A stretch of 64,000 bases of DNA, taken from positions 1 through 64,000 of the forward strand of contig JAAWAD010000073.1 in assembly GCA_022791995.1 (NCBI GenBank), given 5' to 3'. A program made the translations under genes and the position numbers. Below the pieces are notes generated by a model that was not told the origin of the DNA, did not search any database, and saw only the letters and a list, made by a program, of their open reading frames with translations. Source of the stretch: Lawsonibacter sp. (GTDB taxonomy: Bacteria; Bacillota; Clostridia; Oscillospirales; Oscillospiraceae). Of the stretch, positions 35,055 through 43,098 are shown piece by piece. Each line of letters starts with the position of its first letter. Position 1 is the stretch's first letter.

Positions 35055-36467
35055 ATGAAGAATACATTCAGTGAGGAGCTGTTTTTGACCAATGAAACCG
35101 GCCGGATGCTCTACCACAAGTACGCCGAGCACCTGCCGATTATCGACTACCACTGCCACCTCCAGCCCAGCGAGATTCTGGAGAACAAGGAGTTTGAGGA
35201 CCTGGGAGAGATGTGGCTCCGGGGCGACCACTATAAGTGGCGCTGTATGCGGGCCTTCGGCATTGAAGAGAAGTATATCACCGGCGACGCCAGCTACTAT
35301 GAAAAATACATGCGCTTTGCCGAAATTCTGCCCCAGCTGGCGGGCAACCCCATCTACATCTGGTGCGCCCTGGAGCTCAAGCGGTATTTTGATATCGACG
35401 AGCCCCTCACCGCGGAGAACGCCCAGGCCATCTATGATCGGACCTGTGCTCTCATTGCCGAGAAGCACATGACCCGCCGGTGGTGCATGGAGCACAGCGA
35501 TGTGCGCCTGGTCTCCACCACCGAGGACCCCACCGACGACCTGGCCTGCCATAAGGCCCTGCAAAAGGAGAACCTGTCCACCCGGGTCATCACCGCCTTC
35601 CGCCCGGATAAGGCCATGTTCTGCGCCAATTCGGACTTTGACGCCTACCTGGGCAAGCTGGCCAGGGCGGCGGAGCAACCCATCCACAGCTTCTCCGACC
35701 TCCTAACCGCCCTGGAGAAGCGGCTGCAATATTTCCAGCAGGTCACCGGGACCACGGTCAGCGACGACGGAATCCCCTATTTCGCCTGGGCGGACTACAC
35801 CCAGGAGCAGGTGGAGGCCATTTTTGCCAAGGCCCGCCGGGGCGAGGCCCTCACCCGGCAGGAGATTGACCAGTATCAGAGCGCGTTCCTTTTTGAGATG
35901 GGGCGGATTTACAACAGGAATAACTATGTGATGCAGCTGCATATCGGCACCTATCTGGATGCCAACACCAGCCGGGTGCAGGCGATTGGCCAGTCCACCG
36001 GCTTCGACTGCACCGACGACGCCACCGCGGTGAAGAGCGTGGGCACGCTGCTGGACCGGCTGACGGCCGTCGGGGAGCTGCCCAAGACCATTCTCTATCC
36101 CCTGGATGGCACCAAGATAGAGGCGTGGGCTGTGCTGGCCGCCGGCTTCTGCGACAGCGGAACCCGGGCTAAGGTGCAGCTGGGGGCTCCCTGGTGGTTC
36201 AACGACCAGGCCTTCGGCATCCAGCGCCAGTTTGAGGCCTGCGCCAATCTGTACCCCGTCAGCCTGTCCGTGGGAATGCTCACTGACAGCCGCAGCTTCC
36301 TCTCCTACCCCCGCCACGAGCTGTACCGCCGTGTGCTGTGCAGCTACCTGGGCAGTCTGGTGGAGCGTGGCGAGTACTTCTCCGGCGAGGCAGAGCTGAA
36401 AAAGCTGATTGAGAATGTCTGTTTTGACAATGTGAATCAGTTCTTCGGATTTCAGGTGCAGCGATAA
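35055..36467 (+). CDS. uxaC: Glucuronate isomerase
   Basis: IIDYHCHLQPSEILENKEFEDLGEMWLRGDHYKWRCMRAFGI; MQLHIGTYLDANTSRV; FLSYPRHELYRRVLCSYLG. Confidence 0.95.
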   Translation: MKNTFSEELFLTNETGRMLYHKYAEHLPIIDYHCHLQPSEILENKEFEDLGEMWLRGDHYKWRCMRAFGIEEKYITGDASYYEKYMRFAEILPQLAGNPIYIWCALELKRYFDIDEPLTAENAQAIYDRTCALIAEKHMTRRWCMEHSDVRLVSTTEDPTDDLACHKALQKENLSTRVITAFRPDKAMFCANSDFDAYLGKLARAAEQPIHSFSDLLTALEKRLQYFQQVTGTTVSDDGIPYFAWADYTQEQVEAIFAKARRGEALTRQEIDQYQSAFLFEMGRIYNRNNYVMQLHIGTYLDANTSRVQAIGQSTGFDCTDDATAVKSVGTLLDRLTAVGELPKTILYPLDGTKIEAWAVLAAGFCDSGTRAKVQLGAPWWFNDQAFGIQRQFEACANLYPVSLSVGMLTDSRSFLSYPRHELYRRVLCSYLGSLVERGEYFSGEAELKKLIENVCFDNVNQFFGFQVQR

Positions 36468-36482
36468 AGGAGCGGAAATAGA

Positions 36483-37232
36483 ATGGCAGAGTTGACTGGA
36501 AAGGCCGGAATTGTAACCGGCGGAAGCAGCGGCATCGGTTTCCAGATTGCCAACGTGCTGGCCCAGGCCGGCGCGGTGGTGTACGTTATCAGCCGCACCG
36601 GGCGGCCTAAGGAGGGTGTGGGAGAGAGCGCCCCCGGCGTGGTCCATCTGGCGGGGGACATCGGAGACCGGAGCGGCATGGAGAAGCAAGTGGCGCAGCT
36701 GGCCGGAAAGCACGGCGGCGTGCTGGATTTCCTGGTGAACAACGCGGGCGTCAGCCACAAGTGCCGGGCAGAGGATTTTCCGATGGAAAAGTTTGACCAG
36801 ATCATGCAGGTCAACGTGCGCAGCCTCTTCGAGATGAGCGTCGTCTGCTACCCCTACCTGAAAAAGAGCCCGGGCCGGGGCCGCATTGTCAACATCACCA
36901 GCATGAGCGCCCACCTGGGCTTCTCGGAGGTGGTGCCCTACTGTGCCAGTAAGGGCGCAGTGCTGGCCATGACCCGCGCCCTTGCGGTGGAGTGGGCCAG
37001 CGATAACCTGTGTGTCAACAGCATTGCCCCCGGCTGGTTCCGCAGCAAGATGAACGAGCAGGTGGTGGACGCCCAGCGGGAGACCAAGATCCTGGGCCGG
37101 ATGCCCTTCCACGCCTATGGGGATACCCGGGATTTGGGGGCCATGGCGAAATTCCTGTGTGGCGATGGTGCTGCCTATATCACCGGCCAGGACTTCGCCG
37201 TGGACGGCGGCGCACTGGCTTTCGGGTACTGA
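36483..37232 (+). CDS. SDR family oxidoreductase
   Basis: GIVTGGSSGIGFQIANVLAQAG, LVNNAGVSHK, VPYCASKGAVLAM, AVDGGALAFGY. Confidence 0.92.
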   Translation: MAELTGKAGIVTGGSSGIGFQIANVLAQAGAVVYVISRTGRPKEGVGESAPGVVHLAGDIGDRSGMEKQVAQLAGKHGGVLDFLVNNAGVSHKCRAEDFPMEKFDQIMQVNVRSLFEMSVVCYPYLKKSPGRGRIVNITSMSAHLGFSEVVPYCASKGAVLAMTRALAVEWASDNLCVNSIAPGWFRSKMNEQVVDAQRETKILGRMPFHAYGDTRDLGAMAKFLCGDGAAYITGQDFAVDGGALAFGY

Positions 37233-37300
37233 GGCTTCTGTTCTGCACTCTAGAGCAGTCAGCTGGAACGCTGGCTGCTCCTTTTTGTAGAACGAAAAGG

Positions 37301-37330
37301 AGGGGACGGGCAGAAGCCCGTCCCCTTTTC
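37301..37330. terminator. Rho-independent terminator
   Basis: GGGGACGGGC agaa GCCCGTCCCC TTTT. Confidence 0.85.
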
Positions 37331-37339
37331 TGTATTGAT

Positions 37340-38407
37340 TTAGCAGATTGGCACGATCCAGCCGTGGGGGTCCGCGATGCGGCCCCACTGAATTCCGGTG
37401 AGCTCATCGTAGAGCTTTTGGGTAATCTCACCAATCTGGTTGCCGCTGACAATGACCTTTTTGCTGCCCATCGCCAGCTCTCCGATGGGAGAGACCACGG
37501 CGGCGGTTCCGGTGCCCCAGGCCTCCTCCAGGGTGCCATCCTCGGCGGCCTGGAAGAGCTCCTCGGCGGAGATGCGCCGCTCCTCCACGGCGTAGCCCCA
37601 GTCCTTGAGCAGCTGGATGCAGGAGCGGCGGGTGATGCCGTCCAGCACAGAGCCATTCAGATCGGGGGTGAGGATTTTTCCAGCGATTTTGAACATGACG
37701 TTCATAGAGCCCACTTCTTCAATATACTTGCGGTGGACGCCATCCAGCCACAGCACCTGGCTGTAGCCGCTCTTCTCAGCCAGGTCGCTGGCCCGGAGAG
37801 AGGCGGCATAATTGCCGCCGGTTTTGGCCATGCCAGTGCCGCCCTTCACAGCCCGGACATCCTGGTCCTCCACATAGATTTTCACCGGATCCAGGCCCTC
37901 GGGATAGTAAGCCCCCACCGGGCACACCACCACAATATACTGGACATGGTGGGAGGCGTGGACGCCCAGCGCGGCATCTAGGCCGATCATGAAGGGGCGG
38001 ATATACAGGGAAGTGTCCTTGGCGCTGGGGACCCAGTCCTGCTCCAGCTTCACCAGCTCGGTGATACCGGCCAGGGCCAGCTCCTGGGGGATCTGGGGCA
38101 GGCACAGACGCTGGGCGGACTGGTTCATCCGCTCAATATTGCAGTCAGGCCGGAACAGCTGAATGGAACCGCTCTCGGTGCGGTAGGCCTTCAGGCCCTC
38201 GAAAATCTCCTCGGCGTAGTGGAGCACCTTGGCGGCAGGGTCGATAGCCAGGGGGCCGTAGGGGATGATTCGGGGGTCGTGCCAGCCCTGGTCCTCGTCA
38301 TAGTCCACGATGAACATGTGGTCGGTCATGGCCTTGCCAAACACCAGCTTGGAGGGGTCGGGCTTCTCCTTCAACGCTGTGGCCCGGGTAATTTTGATCT
38401 CTTCCAT
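37340..38407 (-). CDS. ilvE: Branched-chain amino acid aminotransferase
   Basis: MFIVDYDEDQGWHDPRIIPYGPLAIDPAAKVLHYAEEIFEGLKAYRTESGSIQLFRPDCNIERMNQSAQRLCLP. Confidence 0.95.
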   Translation of the reverse strand: MEEIKITRATALKEKPDPSKLVFGKAMTDHMFIVDYDEDQGWHDPRIIPYGPLAIDPAAKVLHYAEEIFEGLKAYRTESGSIQLFRPDCNIERMNQSAQRLCLPQIPQELALAGITELVKLEQDWVPSAKDTSLYIRPFMIGLDAALGVHASHHVQYIVVVCPVGAYYPEGLDPVKIYVEDQDVRAVKGGTGMAKTGGNYAASLRASDLAEKSGYSQVLWLDGVHRKYIEEVGSMNVMFKIAGKILTPDLNGSVLDGITRRSCIQLLKDWGYAVEERRISAEELFQAAEDGTLEEAWGTGTAAVVSPIGELAMGSKKVIVSGNQIGEITQKLYDELTGIQWGRIADPHGWIVPIC

Positions 38408-38588
38408 GGTTTGCTTCCTCCTAACATTTTCTGGGAAAAATTGTTGGCGTCCTATCCGTATCTTCCCCTCTGGGAGAAGAAAAGCCTGCGGAATGGGGGG
38501 CGCCCCCATTATATCAGCCTTTCCGTTAGGATGCAACCGGTTTTTCCCAGAATAGACCAGACTTCTGCATAAAATACTGCCCGCCGCC

Positions 38589-38617
38589 TTGTGTCCGCTT
38601 CCCCTCTCTGCTATAAT
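38589..38617 (+). promoter_or_regulatory. Promoter of yjdF
   Basis: TTGTGT N17 TATAAT. Confidence 0.75.
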
Positions 38618-38627
38618 GGGGTGGCAG

Positions 38628-38735
38628 GGATAAAAACACAGGGCGGTTGGTAGTCCGCCCGCGGGTTTGCGCGCTCCCGTCAGTAGCCCTCCCTCCCGGG
38701 TCGTCCCTTCCCTGACACACGCATGGGAGGAAATT
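38628..38735 (+). ncRNA. Candidate yjdF (azaaromatic) riboswitch leader
   Basis: About 110-nt structured leader (hairpin GGGCGG-TTGGTAG-TCCGCCC, then ...GTCAGTAGCC...) between promoter and a YjdF-family ORF; covariance model not run. Confidence 0.6.
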
Positions 38736-38739
38736 GCAT

Positions 38740-39153
38740 ATGGAACATGGCAGAAGCAGCTTCACCGTGACCTTTCAGTCCCCCTTTTGGGTGGGGCTGG
38801 CGGAGCGCTGGGGGGAGGAGGGCTATCAGGCGGCCCGGGTGGTCTTCGGCCCGGAGCCCACCGATCCCCAGGTGTACCAGTGGCTGGAGCGGGAGTGGTG
38901 CCAGCTCCCCTTCACCGCCCCGGCGGCGGGGGAGAGCCCCAAACCGGATTCGGTCAGCCCCAAGCGCCGCCAGCGGGAAGCCCCCCGGGCTCTGTCCAGG
39001 ACAAGCACCCAATCCCAGGCGGCGCTGAGCCGCCAGCGGGAGGCAGACGGTCTGGCCCGTCAGACCCGCCGCCGGGACGAGAAGCGGGAAGCGGAGGAAC
39101 AGAAGTTTCGCCTCCGCCAGGAGAAAAAGCGCGAAAAGAAGCGAGGCCATTAA
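38740..39153 (+). CDS. YjdF family protein
   Basis: FTVTFQSPFWVGLAERWGEEGYQAARVVFGPEPTDPQVYQWL ... RRRDEKREAEEQKFRLRQEKKREKKRGH charged C-terminus typical of YjdF. Confidence 0.85.
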   Translation: MEHGRSSFTVTFQSPFWVGLAERWGEEGYQAARVVFGPEPTDPQVYQWLEREWCQLPFTAPAAGESPKPDSVSPKRRQREAPRALSRTSTQSQAALSRQREADGLARQTRRRDEKREAEEQKFRLRQEKKREKKRGH

Positions 39154-39194
39154 AGAACCGCCCGGACTTTTGTGGAGTCCGGGCGGCTCTTTAA
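39150..39194. terminator. Bidirectional terminator
   Basis: TTAAAGAaCCGCCCGGACT ... AGTCCGGGCGGcTCTTTAA. Confidence 0.85.
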
Positions 39195-39199
39195 TGTGG

Positions 39200-39901
39200 T
39201 TAGTTCCTCCGGTTGCCCAGGAAGCGGAGCAGGTAGAGGAACATGTTCAGGAAGTCCAGGTACAGCTGGAGGGCGGAGAAGATGGACGCCTTGGCCAGCA
39301 TGTCAGGATAACCGGCATAGTAGCTGTAGTAGGCCTTGATCTTCTGGGTGTCGTAGGCGGTGTAGGCCAGGAAGATGGCGATGCCAACCAGACATACAAT
39401 CTGGTCAAAAACCTGGAACCAGGGGATGATCCAGGTGAGCAGGCCAAAAACAATGAGGAAAATCAGGCCGGAGAACAAAATGGTGCGCAGGCTGGACAGG
39501 TCCCGGTGGGTCAGATAGCCATAGGCGGCCAGAGCGGCGAAGTAGACAGCAGTGGCCAGGAAGCAGAATACCGCAAGGCCCAGGCCATAGACCGCCAGAT
39601 AGACCGAGCAGGTCAAGCCGAACAGGAAGGAGAAGCCCACAAACAGAGCAACCGCACTGCCCACCCGCATTTTCTCAATGCGCCGGGCCATGGTGAAGGA
39701 CATCACCAGAGTGGCAATCAGGATGACCCAGTGGAGCTGGGCGGCCAGATAGACAGCTCCGGTGAACCAGCTGCCCACCGCTACAGTAAAGGTAATCATC
39801 AGTCCCAAAACCATCCAGAGGAAGGTTTTGGCTGTGTACTGACCAATGGAGTCCACCTGTCGCTGCATACTGTTATCAAATTCATAGGGGTTAAAGCTCA
39901 T
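39200..39901 (-). CDS. Bax inhibitor-1/YccA family membrane protein
   Basis: YTAKTFLWMVLGLMITFTVAVGSWF ... FLAYTAYDTQKIKAYY ... ALQLYLDFLNMFLYLLRFLG. Confidence 0.93.
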   Translation of the reverse strand: MSFNPYEFDNSMQRQVDSIGQYTAKTFLWMVLGLMITFTVAVGSWFTGAVYLAAQLHWVILIATLVMSFTMARRIEKMRVGSAVALFVGFSFLFGLTCSVYLAVYGLGLAVFCFLATAVYFAALAAYGYLTHRDLSSLRTILFSGLIFLIVFGLLTWIIPWFQVFDQIVCLVGIAIFLAYTAYDTQKIKAYYSYYAGYPDMLAKASIFSALQLYLDFLNMFLYLLRFLGNRRN

Positions 39902-39946
39902 AAAAAACGCTCCTTTCAAGGTTTTTAGGGACATGTTGCGCCGCTG

Positions 39947-40273
39947 TTATGTGGCGTGATCGCTGGTGTGAAACTGCTTCAGGTTGCCGATTTTTGCGCT
40001 GCGGCGGTCCAGCTCCTCCGTCACCGCCTCCAGAGGGATGTTCTGCTGAACCATCAGCACCGTCAGATGGTAGAGCAGATCGGAAATTTCTCCCACTGTG
40101 TCGGCCTGCACGCCGTTTTTGGCGGCAATGACCGTTTCGGTACACTCCTCTCCCACCTTCTTCAGAATTTTGTCCAGGCCCTTGTCGAAAAGGTAACAGG
40201 TGTAAGACCCCTCCTGGGGAGTTTCGCGGCGGTTCTGTACCACCTGATACAGCCGCTGCCAGACGTTGTGCAT
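39947..40273 (-). CDS. hisE: Phosphoribosyl-ATP diphosphatase
   Basis: EGSYTCYLFDKGLDKILKKVGEECTETVIAAKN...GEISDLLYHLTVLM. Confidence 0.95.
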   Translation of the reverse strand: MHNVWQRLYQVVQNRRETPQEGSYTCYLFDKGLDKILKKVGEECTETVIAAKNGVQADTVGEISDLLYHLTVLMVQQNIPLEAVTEELDRRSAKIGNLKQFHTSDHAT

Positions 40274-40302
40274 GAGAATCGCTCCAATCCTTGATTATGA
40301 TT

Positions 40303-40626
40303 TTATTCTAGCACAATCTCATTGAAAAAGCAACTGTCCGCTCCGGTGTGGCAGGTGGGGCCGTCGGGCAGGCAGAGATAGAGCAGGGTATCGGTGTCAC
40401 AGTCGGTAAAAATCCGCTGAATGTGGAGGAAATTTCCTGAGGTAGCCCCCTTGTTCCACAGCTCCTGACGGCTGCGGCTCCAGAACCAGGCGGTTCTGGT
40501 TTGCAGGGTCAGCTCCACCGCCTCCCGGTTGGTAAAGCCCAGCATAAGAACCTGTTTGGTCCGAGCGTGCTGGATAATGACAGGGATCAGCTCCGCCTTT
40601 TGAAACAGAAGGGACAGGTCAAGCAT
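40303..40626 (-). CDS. hisI: Phosphoribosyl-AMP cyclohydrolase
   Basis: [44 protein letters not shown]. Confidence 0.96.
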   Translation of the reverse strand: MLDLSLLFQKAELIPVIIQHARTKQVLMLGFTNREAVELTLQTRTAWFWSRSRQELWNKGATSGNFLHIQRIFTDCDTDTLLYLCLPDGPTCHTGADSCFFNEIVLE

Positions 40627-41389
40627 GGCGTTCCCCCCTCACTGGGATGCCCCGGCTGCGCAGATAGTCCTTCACCTGGGGGACCGTAAGCTCGCCGAAG
40701 TGGAACAGAGAGGCTGCAAGAGCGGCGTCACAGCCGGTCTCCTGAAAGACCTGGGCGAAGTGTTCCAGGCTGCCGCAGCCCCCGGAGGCGATGACCGGAA
40801 TGGAGACCGCCTGGGTGACGGCCCGGGTCATGGCCAGGTCGAAGCCCGCCTTGGTGCCGTCGGCGTCCATGGAGGTGAGAAGAATCTCCCCCGCGCCCAG
40901 AGCCTCGCCCTGCCGGGCCCACTCCACCGCGTCCAGACCGGTGGGGTTCCGGCCCCCGGCGGTGACGACCTCGAAGGAGCCGTTGGGCCGCTTCCGGGCG
41001 TCGATGGCCAGCACCACGCACTGCGCTCCAAACTGCGCAGCGGCCCGGGAGATCAGGGTGGGATCCTTGACCGCGGCGGAGTTGACAGAGATCTTATCGG
41101 CTCCCGCCCGGAGCAGCCGCTGGAAATCCTCCAGAGTGCGAATGCCACCTCCCACTGTCAGAGGGACGAAGACCTGGGCGGCGGTGCGCTCCACCACGCC
41201 GGCCACAGTGTCCCGGGCGTCGCTGGTGGCGGTGATGTCCAGAAAGACGATCTCGTCCGCCCCCTGTCGGCTGTAAAAAGCGGCCAGCTCCACCGGGTCC
41301 CCTGCGTCCCGGATATTGACAAAGTTGACCCCCTTGACCACCCGGCCGTCCCGCACGTCCAGACAGGGGATAATGCGTTTTGCCAGCAT
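40619..41389 (-). CDS. hisF: Imidazole glycerol phosphate synthase subunit HisF
   Basis: [66 protein letters not shown]. Confidence 0.97.
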   Translation of the reverse strand: MLAKRIIPCLDVRDGRVVKGVNFVNIRDAGDPVELAAFYSRQGADEIVFLDITATSDARDTVAGVVERTAAQVFVPLTVGGGIRTLEDFQRLLRAGADKISVNSAAVKDPTLISRAAAQFGAQCVVLAIDARKRPNGSFEVVTAGGRNPTGLDAVEWARQGEALGAGEILLTSMDADGTKAGFDLAMTRAVTQAVSIPVIASGGCGSLEHFAQVFQETGCDAALAASLFHFGELTVPQVKDYLRSRGIPVRGERHA

Positions 41390-41459
41390 TTCGGCTTCCC
41401 CGCTTCCTATGATAGAGTAGAGGGCGGTTCTCAGCAAAGCATAGACCGCCAACGCTCCT

Positions 41460-41488
41460 ATTATACCGCCGGCGGTCCTGCAAATCAA
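41460..41488 (-). promoter_or_regulatory. hisFIE promoter
   Basis: Minus strand TTGATT N17 TATAAT. Confidence 0.7.
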
Positions 41489-41496
41489 GCTGTCAC

Positions 41497-41524
41497 TTGC
41501 AAAAAATACAGAAATTGCTATAAT
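41497..41524 (+). promoter_or_regulatory. Divergent promoter upstream of MATE gene
   Basis: TTGCAA N16 TATAAT, leaving an approximately 100-nt leader. Confidence 0.6.
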
Positions 41525-41658
41525 GGAGGGGGCCGAGGCCGTAGTATATTGTGGCGCCGGGCTTGTGCAGAGCTTCAAGATATGTCGGAAGGGCTTTTCC
41601 TCCGGCTGGATTTGTGCTACACTGTTTGCAAATGATAAAAAGAGGGAGGGGGAGTTCT

Positions 41659-43035
41659 GTGACCCGGACGAAGAATGATTTTTCCCAGGGGAGCATCCCC
41701 CGCAACATTTTGTCGCTGGCTCTGCCCATGACGGCGGCCCAGCTGGTGAATGTGCTGTACAGCGTGGTGGACCGCATCTATCTGGGCCAGCTGCCAGGAA
41801 CGGGGCATCTGGCCCTCACGGGCCTGGGGGTCACCCTGCCGGTGGTGTCCATCCTCATGGGACTTGCCAACTTGTGCGGCATGGGGGGCGGTCCCCTGTG
41901 CTCCATCTGCCGGGGCCGGGGGGACAACGAGGAGGCCGAGCGGGTGATGGGCAACGCCTTTGTTCTGCTGCTTCTGCTGGGAACGGGGGCCACCGCTTTT
42001 TTCCTGGCACTGAAGGAGCCGATTTTGTATCTCTTCGGGGCCAGCGATGCTACCTTCCCCTATGCCAATGACTATATGACCATCTACCTGTGCGGGACCC
42101 TCTTTGTTATGGTCAGCCTGGGGATGAATCCCTTTATCAACTCTCAGGGCTTTGGCCATATTGGCATGATGACCGTGGTGCTGGGGGCGGCGGCGAATAT
42201 TCTTCTGGATCCGGTGTTCATCTTTGGACTGCGTATGGGGGTGAAGGGGGCCGCTCTGGCGACGGTGATATCCCAGGGGCTGTCCGCGGTCTGGGTCCTC
42301 TGGTTTTTGATAGGGAACCAGGCCATCCTGCGGCTGCGGCTGTCCTGCCTGCGGCTGAACGGGCGGCGGACCTGGAAGATTGTCTCTCTGGGACTGTCCG
42401 GGTTCTGCATGAATATGACCAACAGTCTGGTGCAGGTAGTGTGCAACGCCACGCTTCAGACCTACGGCGGAGACCTGTATGTGGGCATCATGACCATCCT
42501 CAATTCCCTGCGGGAGGTCTTCTCCATGCCCGTCCACGGCTTGACCAACGGCTCTCAGCCGGTGGCGGGCTACAATTATGGGGCGGGGCTGTACAGCCGG
42601 GTGCGGGAGTCGATCCGGTTCAGTGTAACCGTGACAGTGGTCTACACCACCCTGTTCTGGGCGGCGGTGATGGCCCTTCCTGGGACGCTGATCTGGATCT
42701 TCAACCGGGAGCCAGAGGTCATTGCGGCAGGCATCCCCGCCATGCGCATCTACTTCGGTCTGTTCATCCCCTGGTCCTTTCAGATTGCCGGACAGGGCGT
42801 CTTTGTGGGTTTGGGGCGGTCCAAACAGGCGGTGTTCTTTGCCCTGCTGCGGAAGGCGGTGATCAATGTCCCGCTGACGGTGCTGCTCCCTGTCTGGATG
42901 GGGACCAACGGGGTCTTTGTGGCGGAGGCGGTGTCTCAGCTGGTGGGTGGTGTGGCCTGCTTTACCACCATGTACTTCACCGTCTACCGGCCTCTGGGAA
43001 AGCTGAGGGATGGAGAGCCCCTGCCAAGTATTTAA
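41659..43035 (+). CDS. MATE family efflux transporter
   Basis: [40 protein letters not shown] start with GGGAGGGGG RBS (alternative ATG 41632). Confidence 0.92.
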   Translation: MTRTKNDFSQGSIPRNILSLALPMTAAQLVNVLYSVVDRIYLGQLPGTGHLALTGLGVTLPVVSILMGLANLCGMGGGPLCSICRGRGDNEEAERVMGNAFVLLLLLGTGATAFFLALKEPILYLFGASDATFPYANDYMTIYLCGTLFVMVSLGMNPFINSQGFGHIGMMTVVLGAAANILLDPVFIFGLRMGVKGAALATVISQGLSAVWVLWFLIGNQAILRLRLSCLRLNGRRTWKIVSLGLSGFCMNMTNSLVQVVCNATLQTYGGDLYVGIMTILNSLREVFSMPVHGLTNGSQPVAGYNYGAGLYSRVRESIRFSVTVTVVYTTLFWAAVMALPGTLIWIFNREPEVIAAGIPAMRIYFGLFIPWSFQIAGQGVFVGLGRSKQAVFFALLRKAVINVPLTVLLPVWMGTNGVFVAEAVSQLVGGVACFTTMYFTVYRPLGKLRDGEPLPSI

Positions 43036-43098
43036 TGTATTTAAGATATGAAAGATGAAAACCGTTGATTTGGAACGATTTTGATAAAGGAGAACCCA

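Noticed and set aside
32403-35687. 1094-aa minus-strand ORF
   Set aside because: Antisense to four well-recognised genes (RraA, UxaA parts, SDR, UxaC); long antisense frames arise from GC-rich codon bias, no domain recognised.
40546-40556. TAAGAACCTGT inside hisI
   Set aside because: Lies in conserved coding sequence; chance match to the MITE terminus.
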